A stretch of 64,000 nt of DNA, from positions 2,719,001 through 2,783,000 of the forward strand of contig OY282353.1 of the NCBI GenBank assembly GCA_958295465.1. The letters are read 5' to 3'. Numbering within the stretch: position 1 is the first letter of the stretch; each line of letters begins with the position of its first letter. Source of the DNA: an uncultured Gammaproteobacteria bacterium (GTDB taxonomy: Bacteria; Pseudomonadota; Gammaproteobacteria; HK1). Of the stretch, positions 22,668 to 31,554 are shown piece by piece. The notes below the pieces were generated by a model. That model was given only the letters and a program-made list of their open reading frames with translations. It searched no databases and was not told the origin of the DNA. The translations under genes were made by a program, and so were the position numbers.

Positions 22668-23714
22668 ATGTTCAAGCGTCTCAGAGGTTTGTTCTCCAAT
22701 GATCTCTCGATCGATCTCGGCACTGCCAACACTCTGGTATACGCCCGCGGCAAGGGCATCGTGCTCAACGAGCCATCTGTCGTGGCCATCCGTCAGGGGC
22801 ACGGCCATGGGAGTGGCAAGAGCATTGCGGCGGTCGGCAAGGCCGCAAAGAGCATGCTTGGACGTACACCGGGCAACATCCAGGCCATTCGGCCACTGAA
22901 GGACGGCGTGATCGCCGACTTCACCGTGACCGAGAAGATGTTGCAGCATTTCATTCACAAGGCGCACGAGAACCGGTTCATGCGGCCAAGCCCGAGGGTG
23001 CTGGTCTGCGTGCCCTGCGGCTCCACCCAGGTCGAGCGCCGTGCCATCCGCGAGTCCGCTTCGGGTGCCGGAGCGCGCGAAGTGTATCTCATCGAAGAGC
23101 CGATGGCGGCTGCGATCGGGGCCGGGATGCCGGTGAGCGACGCCAGCGGCTCCATGGTGCTGGACGTCGGCGGCGGCACCACCGAGGTCGCGGTGATCTC
23201 GCTCAACGGCATCGTCTACTCCGAGTCGGTCCGGATCGGCGGGGATCGATTCGACGAATCCGTGATCAGCTACGTCCGCCGCAACTACAGCACGATTATC
23301 GGCGAGGCGACGGCGGAGCAGATCAAGCACCAGATCGGATCGGCCTATCCGGCGAACGAAGTCAGGGAGATGGAGGTGCGGGGCCGGAACCTGGCAGAAG
23401 GAATTCCGCGCAGCTTCGTGCTCAACAGCAATGAGATCCTCGATTCGCTGCAGGAAGCACTGTCCGGCATCGTGAGCGCGGTGAGGGCCGCGCTGGAGCG
23501 GACACCGCCGGAGCTCGGAGCCGACGTCGCGGAACGCGGCATGGTGCTCACGGGTGGTGGCGCCTTGCTCAAGGACCTCGACCGGCTGTTGATGGAAGAG
23601 ACTGGCATCCCGGTCATCATTGCCGACGATCCCCTCACCTGTGTCGCTCGCGGAGGCGGGCGGGCGCTCGAAATGGTCGACGAGAAGGGCATCGACATCT
23701 TTACCACGGAGTGA
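22668..23714 (+). CDS. mreB: rod shape-determining protein MreB
   Basis: MreB is the bacterial actin that organises lateral wall synthesis under the inner membrane. The protein is 348 residues. The N-terminal [25 protein letters not shown] holds an amphipathic membrane helix and phosphate-1 loop; [20 protein letters not shown], the phosphate-2 loop [17 protein letters not shown], and the adenosine motif [17 protein letters not shown] follow. It begins the mreBCD-mrdA-rodA cluster on the plus strand. Confidence 0.98.
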   Translation: MFKRLRGLFSNDLSIDLGTANTLVYARGKGIVLNEPSVVAIRQGHGHGSGKSIAAVGKAAKSMLGRTPGNIQAIRPLKDGVIADFTVTEKMLQHFIHKAHENRFMRPSPRVLVCVPCGSTQVERRAIRESASGAGAREVYLIEEPMAAAIGAGMPVSDASGSMVLDVGGGTTEVAVISLNGIVYSESVRIGGDRFDESVISYVRRNYSTIIGEATAEQIKHQIGSAYPANEVREMEVRGRNLAEGIPRSFVLNSNEILDSLQEALSGIVSAVRAALERTPPELGADVAERGMVLTGGGALLKDLDRLLMEETGIPVIIADDPLTCVARGGGRALEMVDEKGIDIFTTE

Positions 23715-23760
23715 TCCGAGGAGTGCGCGTGCGATCGAACCGACGGTACGGAGAAGGAAC

Positions 23761-24642
23761 ATCAAGTCGATAGCACCATTGTTCGTACGCAGGCCGTCCG
23801 CGTTGATCCGGGCCGTGGCCGCCGTGGCCGCATCCATCGTCCTGATGACCGTGGACCATCGCGCGAGCCACCTGGAGGCGGCGCGCAGCCTGCTCTCGAC
23901 GGTGCTCTATCCGCTACAGCTTGCGATTCATCTTCCGATCCGGACCGGAGACTGGCTCTCTGAGCAACTCCTGACGCGGAACACCATACTCGCCGAGAAT
24001 GCCGCGTTGCGTGAGGAGCGGTTTCGCCTGCGCGCCCGGCTCGAGAAGCTCGACACGCTCGAAGCCGAGAACCGGCGACTTCGCAGCCTGCTCGGCAGCG
24101 CCGAGCAGGTCGACCAACATGTGCTCGTGGCGGAGCTGATATCGGTGGACATGGATCCGTTCAGCCGCCGGATCGTCCTCAACAGGGGGGCGCAGGACGG
24201 CGTCCTGCCGGGGCAGACCCTCATCGGCTCCCACGGGATCATGGGGCAGGTCGTCCATGTCGGGCCCTTTTCCTCGAACGCATTGCTGATCACCGATCCG
24301 AGCCATGCGCTTCCGGTGCAGGTCCATCGCAACGGCCTGCGAGCGGTCGCCACCGGAACCGGACCGCTCAATCTGTTGAAGCTCTCGCACGTTCCGAACA
24401 GCGCCGACGTGCAAATCGACGATCGAATCGTCACCTCCGGGCTCGGCAGCCGGTTTCTGTCGGGCTATCCGGTCGGCAAGGTGGTCGAGATACGGCGGGA
24501 TCAGAGCCAACCGTTCGCCGAGGTCTACGTGGAGCCAAGTGCCATGCTCGAACGTACTCGCGAGGTGCTGCTCGTGCGTTCGGACCCGGTCACCCGCCAG
24601 GACCCGGCTTTCGAGGCGTACATGAGCTGGAGTGGATGGTGA
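23761..24642 (+). CDS. mreC: rod shape-determining protein MreC
   Basis: MreC is a bitopic periplasmic protein linking MreB to PBP2 and RodA. It has a single transmembrane helix (ALIRAVAAVAASIVLMTV), then a coiled coil (NTILAENAALREERFRLRARLEKLDTLEAENRRLRSLL) and paired beta domains (LNRGAQDGVLPGQTLIGSHGIMGQV). No ATG or GTG lies in frame near the family start. I placed the start at ATC 23761 because GGAG at 23750-23753 lies 7 bases upstream and IKSIAPLFVRRPS aligns with known MreC N-termini. ATA 23770 and TTG 23779 are alternatives (TTG lacks a ribosome binding site); the product is about 287-293 residues. Confidence 0.9.
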   Translation: MKSIAPLFVRRPSALIRAVAAVAASIVLMTVDHRASHLEAARSLLSTVLYPLQLAIHLPIRTGDWLSEQLLTRNTILAENAALREERFRLRARLEKLDTLEAENRRLRSLLGSAEQVDQHVLVAELISVDMDPFSRRIVLNRGAQDGVLPGQTLIGSHGIMGQVVHVGPFSSNALLITDPSHALPVQVHRNGLRAVATGTGPLNLLKLSHVPNSADVQIDDRIVTSGLGSRFLSGYPVGKVVEIRRDQSQPFAEVYVEPSAMLERTREVLLVRSDPVTRQDPAFEAYMSWSGW

Positions 24643-25127
24643 CCCCGATGACGCATCAAAGTCGCTGGGTGATCACGTCCACGTTCGTCTTCGCGCTGCT
24701 GCTCACCGCGCTTCCGATGCCGGAGTCCACGGCTATCTGGCGTCCGGCATGGGTGGCTCTGGTGCTCGTCTACTGGTGCATGGCGGCGCCCGAACGGGTC
24801 GGTGTGGTGGTCGGCTGGACGGCCGGATTGTTTCTCGACGTGATGACCGGCACGCTGCTCGGCCAGCATGCCCTGGGGCTGAGCGTCGTCGCATACGTCG
24901 CGCATCGCACCCACCGGCGCGTGCGGGTGCTGCCGCTGTGGCGGCAGGGGATCACCATCTTCGCATTGGTCTTCCTCTACCAGGCGCTGGTTCTCTGGAG
25001 CAACGGCATCCGCGGTATACCGGTCACGGCCCCCGCATATTGGACCTCTCCGCTCGTCAGCACGTTGTTGTGGCCATGGATATTCGTTGTCCTGCGAGTC
25101 ATCAGACGCCGGTACGCCGTGGTGTGA
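24636..25127 (+). CDS. mreD: rod shape-determining protein MreD
   Basis: MreD is a polytopic inner-membrane partner of MreC. The product is 163 residues with about five hydrophobic segments (WVITSTFVFALLLTALPMP, WRPAWVALVLVYWCM, VGVVVGWTAGLFLDVMTGT, the GITIFALVFLYQALVLW helix and STLLWPWIFVVLRVI). The GLFLDVMTGTLLGQHALGLS motif is typical. ATG 24636 overlaps the mreC stop by 7 bases; ATG 24648 is an alternative. Confidence 0.93.
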   Translation: MVTPMTHQSRWVITSTFVFALLLTALPMPESTAIWRPAWVALVLVYWCMAAPERVGVVVGWTAGLFLDVMTGTLLGQHALGLSVVAYVAHRTHRRVRVLPLWRQGITIFALVFLYQALVLWSNGIRGIPVTAPAYWTSPLVSTLLWPWIFVVLRVIRRRYAVV

Positions 25128-25200
25128 CCCGTTTGCATCCGCCGACCCGATTCATGGCGACCGCCGGAACCTGAAGCCGCGGCAGCGGTCCTGATCAGCG

Positions 25201-27147
25201 ATGGCGCCACTCCTCACGACCAGCGAATCGTCCCGCGAGTCGCTCCTGTTCTCGATGCGCGCCGTCGGTGCGGCGGTCATCGTCGGAATGCTCACGCTGC
25301 TGCTCGTCGGACGGCTCGTCCATCTCCAGATCTTCAAGCATCAGCACTTCACTACGCTGTCGGAGAACAATCGCGTGAAGATTGTCCCGATTGCGCCTAC
25401 GCGAGGACTCATCTTCGACCGCCGGGGCGAGATCCTGGCGCAGAACCTGCCTGCCTACAGCCTCGAGGTCGTTCCCGAGGCGGTCGAGGACATCGATGCA
25501 CTGATCGCGGAGCTGCGCGGGATCATCGAGATCACCGGCGGGGATGAGGAGGCGTACTTCGCTGCGCTCGCCCGCAAGCGCCGTTTCGAGAGGGTCCCGT
25601 TGCGCCTGCGGCTGGAAGACCGTGAAGTCGCCAGGTTCTCGGTCAACCGGCACCGATTTCCCGGTGTCGACGTCGGGGCGCGGCTGATCCGGAACTACCC
25701 GCTCGGAGAGCTCGGTATCCATCTCGTCGGCTATGTCGGCCGCATCAACAAGCGCGAGCTCGATCGTATCGACCGGGCAGACTATCGAGGGACCTCCCAC
25801 ATCGGCAAGACGGGTGTCGAGGCGTCCTACGAAGACTGGCTGCACGGCACGGTCGGATACCAGCGGGTCGAGGCCAATGCCCAGGGACGGATCCTGCGGG
25901 TATTGGAGCGTCATGATCCGGTTCCCGGCAGAAACCTGTTCCTTACCATGGACGCGAGGCTGCAGCGCACGGCCGAGGCGGCTCTCGGTGACGAGAACGG
26001 AGCGATCGTCGCCCTCGAACCCATGACCGGAGCAGTGCTCGCGATGGTGAGCAGCCCGGGGGCCGACCCCAACCTGTTTGCCGGCGGTATCGACGTCGAA
26101 ACGTACCGTGCCCTGCAGCGTTCTCCCGATCGTCCACTGTTCAATCGCGCGGTCAACGGACAGTATCCGCCGGGCTCGACGATCAAGCCGTTCGTGGGGC
26201 TCGCGGGACTTGAACGCGGCATCGACCACGCACGCGGAACATCGTGGTGTCCCGGCTGGTTCAGGCTGCCCGGCCGCAAGCACAGATACCGGGACTGGAA
26301 AAAATACGGGCATGGCCGGGTCGGGCTGCGCGACGCGATCGTGCAATCCTGTGACGTGTATTTCTACGAGCTCGCGCTCGCGATGGGTATCGACCGGATG
26401 TACGAGTATTTGTCGAGCTTCGGCTTCGGCGAGCGCACCGGCATCAGGCTGGGGGGTGAAAGCCGCGGATTGGCGCCTTCCCGTGCCTGGAAGCGCAATG
26501 CGCGCGACGAGCCGTGGTTTCCGGGAGAGACCCTCATCACCGGCATCGGACAGGGCTACGTGTTGACGACGCCGCTTCAGCTCGCGTCGGCCACCGCCGC
26601 CATCGCGACACGAGGCGTGCGGCTGCGTCCCAGGGTCGTGGATCGTGCGGTGGATCCGGTCAGCGGCGATATCGAGAGGTTCGAGCCGGAGACGATCGCG
26701 CCGATCCGGTTGATCGAATCTTCCAACTGGGAGCGGATTATCGAGGCGATGACCGGAGTGGTGCACGGCCAGCGCGGTACGGCCAGGAAAATCAACGACG
26801 GCCTTGCCTATCGGCTCGCGGGCAAGACCGGAACCGCGCAGGTATTCACCGTCCGTCAGAACGAAGAATATGACGCCAGGAAGCTCGACAAGAAGCTGCA
26901 CGACCATGGGCTCTTCATCGCGTTCGCTCCGGTCGAGCGGCCGCGGATCGCGGTCGCGGTGGTGGTAGAGAACGGAGGGAGCGGAAGCGGCGCCGCGGCG
27001 CCGCTTGCGCGTACGGTCATCGACGCTTATCTCGGCGACGACACTCTGCCGCCGGCCGTTGTTCCGGGACGGCCTGCGCGGAGTGCGGCGGCGAACGACG
27101 GCTCCGGGCCGGCGCTCGCCGCCACCGTGCATCCGGTTCCCGGTTGA
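25201..27147 (+). CDS. mrdA: peptidoglycan D,D-transpeptidase PBP2 (MrdA)
   Basis: PBP2 is the class B transpeptidase of the elongasome that cross-links wall made by RodA. The protein is 648 residues. A transmembrane helix at about 20-40 (RAVGAAVIVGMLTLLLVGRLV) precedes the dimerisation domain (TRGLIFDRRGEILAQN) and the catalytic domain with STIK at 326-329 (active Ser326), SCD at 383-385 and KTGT at 542-545. YRDWKKYGHGRVGLRDAI is a PBP2-specific block. The last 30 residues are a low-complexity tail. A gap of 73 bases separates it from mreD. Confidence 0.97.
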   Translation: MAPLLTTSESSRESLLFSMRAVGAAVIVGMLTLLLVGRLVHLQIFKHQHFTTLSENNRVKIVPIAPTRGLIFDRRGEILAQNLPAYSLEVVPEAVEDIDALIAELRGIIEITGGDEEAYFAALARKRRFERVPLRLRLEDREVARFSVNRHRFPGVDVGARLIRNYPLGELGIHLVGYVGRINKRELDRIDRADYRGTSHIGKTGVEASYEDWLHGTVGYQRVEANAQGRILRVLERHDPVPGRNLFLTMDARLQRTAEAALGDENGAIVALEPMTGAVLAMVSSPGADPNLFAGGIDVETYRALQRSPDRPLFNRAVNGQYPPGSTIKPFVGLAGLERGIDHARGTSWCPGWFRLPGRKHRYRDWKKYGHGRVGLRDAIVQSCDVYFYELALAMGIDRMYEYLSSFGFGERTGIRLGGESRGLAPSRAWKRNARDEPWFPGETLITGIGQGYVLTTPLQLASATAAIATRGVRLRPRVVDRAVDPVSGDIERFEPETIAPIRLIESSNWERIIEAMTGVVHGQRGTARKINDGLAYRLAGKTGTAQVFTVRQNEEYDARKLDKKLHDHGLFIAFAPVERPRIAVAVVVENGGSGSGAAAPLARTVIDAYLGDDTLPPAVVPGRPARSAAANDGSGPALAATVHPVPG

Positions 27148-27155
27148 GACCTCCG

Positions 27156-28250
27156 ATGGAACCCCGAGTCGCCGTGAGTGAACGGATGCGCCTGGACCTG
27201 CCCCTGTTGTTCGGGGTGCTGGTGCTCTCCGCGTTCGGACTGGTGGCACTCTACAGCGCCGGGGGACGCGACACCGACCTCGTGGTACGGCAGGCGATCA
27301 GGCTTGCGATCGGATTCGGGTTCATGTGCGCGATCGCCCAGGTTGCGCCGAGGCGTTTCTTCTCCTGGGCGCCTTCCCTCTATCTGGCCGGTGTGTTGCT
27401 GTTGTGCGCCGTGCCCGTGCTTGGAGAAACGGCGCAGGGGGCGCAACGATGGTTGCGGGTGGGTCCGATCCGGTTTCAGCCCTCGGAGTTCGTGAAGCTG
27501 ACGGTGCCGCTGATGGTCGCCTGGTACCTCTCCAGGGGTGATCTGCCGCCGCGGTTCTGGCGCATCGTGCTCGGCGGTTGCCTCACGCTCCTGCCGGTTG
27601 CACTGGTGATCCGGCAGCCGGATCTCGGCACTGCGTTGCTCGTTGCCGCATCCGGAGCCTTCGTGCTGTTCCTCGCCGGAACCGGCTGGCGCTACATCGT
27701 GGCCTTGGCGGCGTCCGCCGCGGCATGTGTGCCGTTGCTGTGGCATTTCATGCACGACTACCAGCGCCGGCGCGTACTCACACTGCTCGACCCGCAGCAA
27801 GATCCGCTCGGCGCCGGGTACCACATCATCCAGGCGACGATTGCGATCGGTTCCGGCGGCATGCACGGAAAGGGCTGGTTCAACGGGACCCAGTCCCAGC
27901 TCGACTTCCTGCCGGAGCGGTCAACGGACTTCGTTTTCGCGGTGATCGCCGAGGAGTTCGGGTTGCTCGGAATCCTGGTGCTGCTCTCGGCCTACCTGTT
28001 CATCGTCTACCGTGGGCTGTATATCGCGGTGCAGGCACAGAGCACGTTCGGGAAGCTGCTCGCGGGGGCGCTGGTGCTGACGTTCTTCATATACGTATTC
28101 GTGAACATCGGCATGGTGTCGGGTATCCTGCCGGTGGTGGGGCTCCCCCTTCCGCTCGTAAGCTACGGCGGCACCTCCATGGTGACCCTGATGGCGGGGT
28201 TCGGGATCGTCATGTCCCTCCATACGCATCGCGTGCCCATTCTGCGCTGA
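27156..28250 (+). CDS. rodA: peptidoglycan glycosyltransferase RodA (MrdB)
   Basis: RodA is the SEDS-family polymerase that extends glycan strands from lipid II, paired with PBP2. The product is 364 residues with about ten transmembrane segments. RFQPSEFVKLTVPL and the catalytic-loop region VIRQPDLGTALLV, plus LLDPQQDPLGAGYHIIQATIAIGSGG and the C-terminal PLPLVSYGGTSMVTLMAGFGIV, are SEDS hallmarks. ATG 27156 is taken; a TTG at 27144 overlapping the mrdA stop would add four residues. Confidence 0.97.
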   Translation: MEPRVAVSERMRLDLPLLFGVLVLSAFGLVALYSAGGRDTDLVVRQAIRLAIGFGFMCAIAQVAPRRFFSWAPSLYLAGVLLLCAVPVLGETAQGAQRWLRVGPIRFQPSEFVKLTVPLMVAWYLSRGDLPPRFWRIVLGGCLTLLPVALVIRQPDLGTALLVAASGAFVLFLAGTGWRYIVALAASAAACVPLLWHFMHDYQRRRVLTLLDPQQDPLGAGYHIIQATIAIGSGGMHGKGWFNGTQSQLDFLPERSTDFVFAVIAEEFGLLGILVLLSAYLFIVYRGLYIAVQAQSTFGKLLAGALVLTFFIYVFVNIGMVSGILPVVGLPLPLVSYGGTSMVTLMAGFGIVMSLHTHRVPILR

Positions 28251-28272
28251 TCCACCGAGGCCCGGAACCACG

Positions 28273-29451
28273 ATGAACGACTTCATCGGATCTGCATGCC
28301 CGGAGACGCTTCGCAACGCCGTGAGCTCCCGCGCCGCCCTCCATTCCCACGTTCGATACCTGTCTTCTCCCGCGGGGGGGCGCGTTGAAGGGCCGCGTAC
28401 CGGTGGACGAGCGCCGGCGCGTCCTTCGCGGCACCCATCCGGGCAACGTGGAAGGAGAGGCAGCGACGCTTGCGCCGCCGTCGCGCTGGCCGCGCTGCTG
28501 GCCTGCGGGTCGAGCCCCGTGGCCGGTTCGACCGCCCTCGATCCGGTGGCCGAGATCGAGCCGTTCGTCATGCGCATGGCGGAAGACCATGGTGCGCCCC
28601 CGAACGAAACCCGTGCTTTGCTGATGGATGCGAAGGTGCTCGACCCGGTGCTCGAAGCGATACGGAGACCGGCCGAGCGCAAGCCGTGGCACGAGTATCG
28701 AAAGATATTCGTCACCGGGAAGCGCATCGAGCGCGGCGTGGAGTTCTGGCGTGAACATGCAGCTACCCTGGCGCGGGCCGGTGAGCGGTTCGGGGTTCCG
28801 CCGGAAATCATCGTCGCGATCATCGGCGTAGAGACTTTCTATGGTGTTCATCGAGGCCGAATCCGGGTGCTCGATGCACTGGCGACGTTGGGATTCCGCT
28901 ACCCGAGGCGTTCGGCGTTCTTCCTCTCCGAGCTCGAGGCGTTCGTGCTGCTCTCGAATGAAGAGCGCTTCGACGCCCGGCGTATCAAGGGTTCCTACGC
29001 CGGCGCGATGGGTATCGCGCAGTTCATCTCCAGCAGCTATCGGCACTATGCGATCGACTTCGACGGCGACGGTTCGCGCGATCTCATGCAGTCCCCGGAG
29101 GACGCCATCGGAAGCATCGCGAACTATCTCTCCATGCATGGCTGGCGTGCGGGGGCGACGATCGCGGTTCCGGCCGAGGTCGAAGGGGATGCATTCAGAG
29201 CGCTGGTCGAGCAGGGGATCAAGCCGCATGCGTCACTGGCGTCGATACGCGCCAAGGGTGTCGGTTTCACGATGGAGGCCGGCGAGGAGGAGCAGGGCGC
29301 CCTGATCGAGTTCGAGACGAAGAATGGACATGAGTACTGGGTCGGATTGGCGAACTTCCATGTCATCACACGTTACAACCACAGCTCGCTCTACGCGCTG
29401 GCGGTTCTCCAGCTCGCAGAACGCATTCGAGAGCGCCACGGCTCCGGTTGA
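28273..29451 (+). CDS. mltB: membrane-bound lytic murein transglycosylase B
   Basis: MltB cleaves glycan strands to 1,6-anhydro products. The GH103 domain includes the catalytic Glu in AIIGVETFYGVHRGRIRVLDALATL and a lysozyme-like segment KGSYAGAMGIAQFISSSYRHYAIDFDGDG. A lipobox-like ALLACGSS lies at about residues 74-81, far from the ATG at 28273, and the first 65 codons look unlike a signal peptide. A TTG at 28470 behind a GGAGAGG site would give a short lipoprotein signal if one base were removed near 28479, so the 5' end may carry a frameshift. The catalytic domain itself is intact. Confidence 0.88.
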   Translation: MNDFIGSACPETLRNAVSSRAALHSHVRYLSSPAGGRVEGPRTGGRAPARPSRHPSGQRGRRGSDACAAVALAALLACGSSPVAGSTALDPVAEIEPFVMRMAEDHGAPPNETRALLMDAKVLDPVLEAIRRPAERKPWHEYRKIFVTGKRIERGVEFWREHAATLARAGERFGVPPEIIVAIIGVETFYGVHRGRIRVLDALATLGFRYPRRSAFFLSELEAFVLLSNEERFDARRIKGSYAGAMGIAQFISSSYRHYAIDFDGDGSRDLMQSPEDAIGSIANYLSMHGWRAGATIAVPAEVEGDAFRALVEQGIKPHASLASIRAKGVGFTMEAGEEEQGALIEFETKNGHEYWVGLANFHVITRYNHSSLYALAVLQLAERIRERHGSG

Positions 29452-29479
29452 TCCGTGCCTGCCCGAGGCGCGGAAGGCC

Positions 29480-30256
29480 GTGCGTTGCCTCGCGGCGCTG
29501 GTCTGGATGGCCATGCTGGGCGCGTGCGGCGTCGCTCCGGAACGGGACCGGCAGCCGGCAGGCGGCGTCGACGTGTCTTCGGTTCCCGATGCAGTGCCTC
29601 GGGTGGAGCCCAGAAGTCGTTACGGGAATCCCCGTTCGTACGTGGTGCACGGCAAACAGTACTTCACCCTCGCCTCCGCACGGGGATTCACCCAGCGCGG
29701 GGTCGCGTCCTGGTACGGGCCGAAGTTTCACGGCCGCCGCACCTCGAGCGGCGAGACCTACGACATGTACATGATGACCGCGGCCCACAAGACCCTGCCC
29801 CTGCCGACCTACGTCTCGGTACAGAACCTCTCGACGGGGGCGGAGATCGTGGTCCGCGTCAATGATCGCGGTCCGTTCCACGGAGATCGGATTATCGACC
29901 TCTCCTATGCGGCAGCGCACAAGTTGGGGATCGCACGCCGGGGAACCGGGCTCGTCGAGGTTCGGGCGCTGGATCCCGGGAAGGCGGCGCGGCCCGCCAA
30001 GCGCTCCCGGCGGTCCAAACCGGTCAAACTCTTCGTTCAGGCCGGTGCGTTCCAGGCAGCCGAGAACGCAGCCAAGTTGCAGGCCAGACTCAAGGCGACA
30101 TCCAGGTGGCCGGTCCGGGTACTGCGGGCGAAGTCCAACGGCCGGATCATGTATCGTGTACGGCTTGGACCGGTCCCCGGCGTCGAGGAGGCGGATCGGG
30201 TCTCCACCGCACTCGGCTCGCTCGGCATCCAAAGCCCGCGCATCGTCGTCGAGTAG
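29480..30256 (+). CDS. rlpA: endolytic transglycosylase / lipoprotein RlpA
   Basis: RlpA cuts glycan strands lacking stem peptides, in the envelope. From GTG 29480 the product is 258 residues, with a lipoprotein signal (lipobox MLGAC, Cys16), a double-psi beta-barrel domain (GVASWYGPKFHGRRTSSGETYDMY, then VRVNDRGPFHGDRIIDLSYAAA) and a C-terminal SPOR domain (FVQAGAFQAAENAAKLQARL ... VRLGPVPGVEEAD) that targets denuded septal glycan. An upstream in-frame ATG at 29324 lies inside mltB and would spoil the signal peptide. Placement between mltB and dacA is typical. Confidence 0.94.
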   Translation: MRCLAALVWMAMLGACGVAPERDRQPAGGVDVSSVPDAVPRVEPRSRYGNPRSYVVHGKQYFTLASARGFTQRGVASWYGPKFHGRRTSSGETYDMYMMTAAHKTLPLPTYVSVQNLSTGAEIVVRVNDRGPFHGDRIIDLSYAAAHKLGIARRGTGLVEVRALDPGKAARPAKRSRRSKPVKLFVQAGAFQAAENAAKLQARLKATSRWPVRVLRAKSNGRIMYRVRLGPVPGVEEADRVSTALGSLGIQSPRIVVE

Positions 30257-30323
30257 CCGTTCCGTCCGCCGTACGTCAGGTCCCGCGCCACTCCCGGCAG
30301 TACAATCCGAGACGCTGACGAGC

Positions 30324-31493
30324 ATGAACCCCATCCGAGCACATCACGGCCGGTTTCATCCAATGTTCAGTCGATTCTTCGCGATCCTCGTCCCGGTTCT
30401 CTGTTGCGCCGCGGTGCAGGCGGCCGGCGCTCCCCAACCCCCGAAGGTCGATGCAAAAACCCATTTCCTCATCGACATGCACAGCGAACGGGTGCTTTCC
30501 GAGGATGGCGCCGACGAACGGGTGGAACCCGCCAGCCTGACCAAGATGATGACGAGCTACGTCGTCTTCTCGGAGATGGCGCAGGGGAAGTTCGAGCTCT
30601 CGGATGAGGTGCTGGTGAGCGAGAAGGCCTGGCGGATGCAGGGCTCGAGGATGTTCATCGAGGTCGGGACCCGGGTTCCGGTCGAAGCCCTTCTCATGGG
30701 ACTCATCGTGCAGTCGGGAAATGACGCGGCGGTCGCGCTCGCCGAGTTCGTGGCCGGAGACGAGGGCACGTTCGCCGATCTGATGAACCGCCACGCCAGC
30801 CGGCTCGGAATGTCCGGGAGCCATTTCACGAACGCTTCCGGGCTTCCCGGACCGGAGCACTACACGACGGCTCGGGACATGGCCCGGATGGCCGCCGCCC
30901 TCGTTCAAGACTTTCCCGAGTACTACCCCTGGAACGCGGTTCGCGAGTACGAATACGGCGGAATCAAGCAGCGCAACCGCAACGCTCTGCTTTTCCGGGA
31001 CGAGTCGGTCGACGGACTGAAGACGGGATATACGAAGACGGCACGCTATTGCCTGGTCGCATCGGCAAAACGCGAGGGAATGCGTCTCATCGCGGTGGTG
31101 ATGGGAGCGGAGTCGAGCCGGGCGCGGGCGCGCATCACCCAGTCGCTCCTCGACTATGGTTTCCGGTTCTACGAGACCCGGCGCGTGTACGCTTCGGAAG
31201 AGAAAGTGACCGAGGTCCGGGTGTGGAAGGGTGGCGCCGAGCGGCTCGCGCTCGGGCTCGATCGGGACTTGTACGTCACGGTGCCGCGCGGCCGTTACGG
31301 CGAGATCGATGCGGAGATGGAAATCGCCACGAGGCTCGTGGCCCCGGTGCGCGTCGGCGAGCAACAGGGTGTTCTGCGCCTGGTTCTCGGGGAGGAGCTG
31401 GACGGCGAGTGGCCTCTGATCGCGCTCAGCGACGTCGAGGAAGGCAATCTATGGCAGAAGGTGAGCGACCACGTTCGGCTGATGTTCGAGTAG
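30324..31493 (+). CDS. dacA: D-alanyl-D-alanine carboxypeptidase (PBP5/6 type)
   Basis: This low-molecular-mass PBP trims the terminal D-Ala from pentapeptides. From ATG 30324 it is 389 residues: a signal peptide (MFSRFFAILVPVLCCAAVQAAG), the SxxK motif ASLTK with Ser71 and Lys74, SGN at 131-133, and KTG at 233-235. The C-terminal beta domain ends with the amphipathic helix WQKVSDHVRLMFE that anchors PBP5 to the membrane face. ATG 30363 is an alternative start nearer the hydrophobic core. It follows rlpA by 67 bases. Confidence 0.96.
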   Translation: MNPIRAHHGRFHPMFSRFFAILVPVLCCAAVQAAGAPQPPKVDAKTHFLIDMHSERVLSEDGADERVEPASLTKMMTSYVVFSEMAQGKFELSDEVLVSEKAWRMQGSRMFIEVGTRVPVEALLMGLIVQSGNDAAVALAEFVAGDEGTFADLMNRHASRLGMSGSHFTNASGLPGPEHYTTARDMARMAAALVQDFPEYYPWNAVREYEYGGIKQRNRNALLFRDESVDGLKTGYTKTARYCLVASAKREGMRLIAVVMGAESSRARARITQSLLDYGFRFYETRRVYASEEKVTEVRVWKGGAERLALGLDRDLYVTVPRGRYGEIDAEMEIATRLVAPVRVGEQQGVLRLVLGEELDGEWPLIALSDVEEGNLWQKVSDHVRLMFE

Positions 31494-31554
31494 AGCGGGC
31501 GGCCGGCGCCAGACCTGCGGACGGTGCATCCTCCGGCATGAGTCGAGGGTGGTG

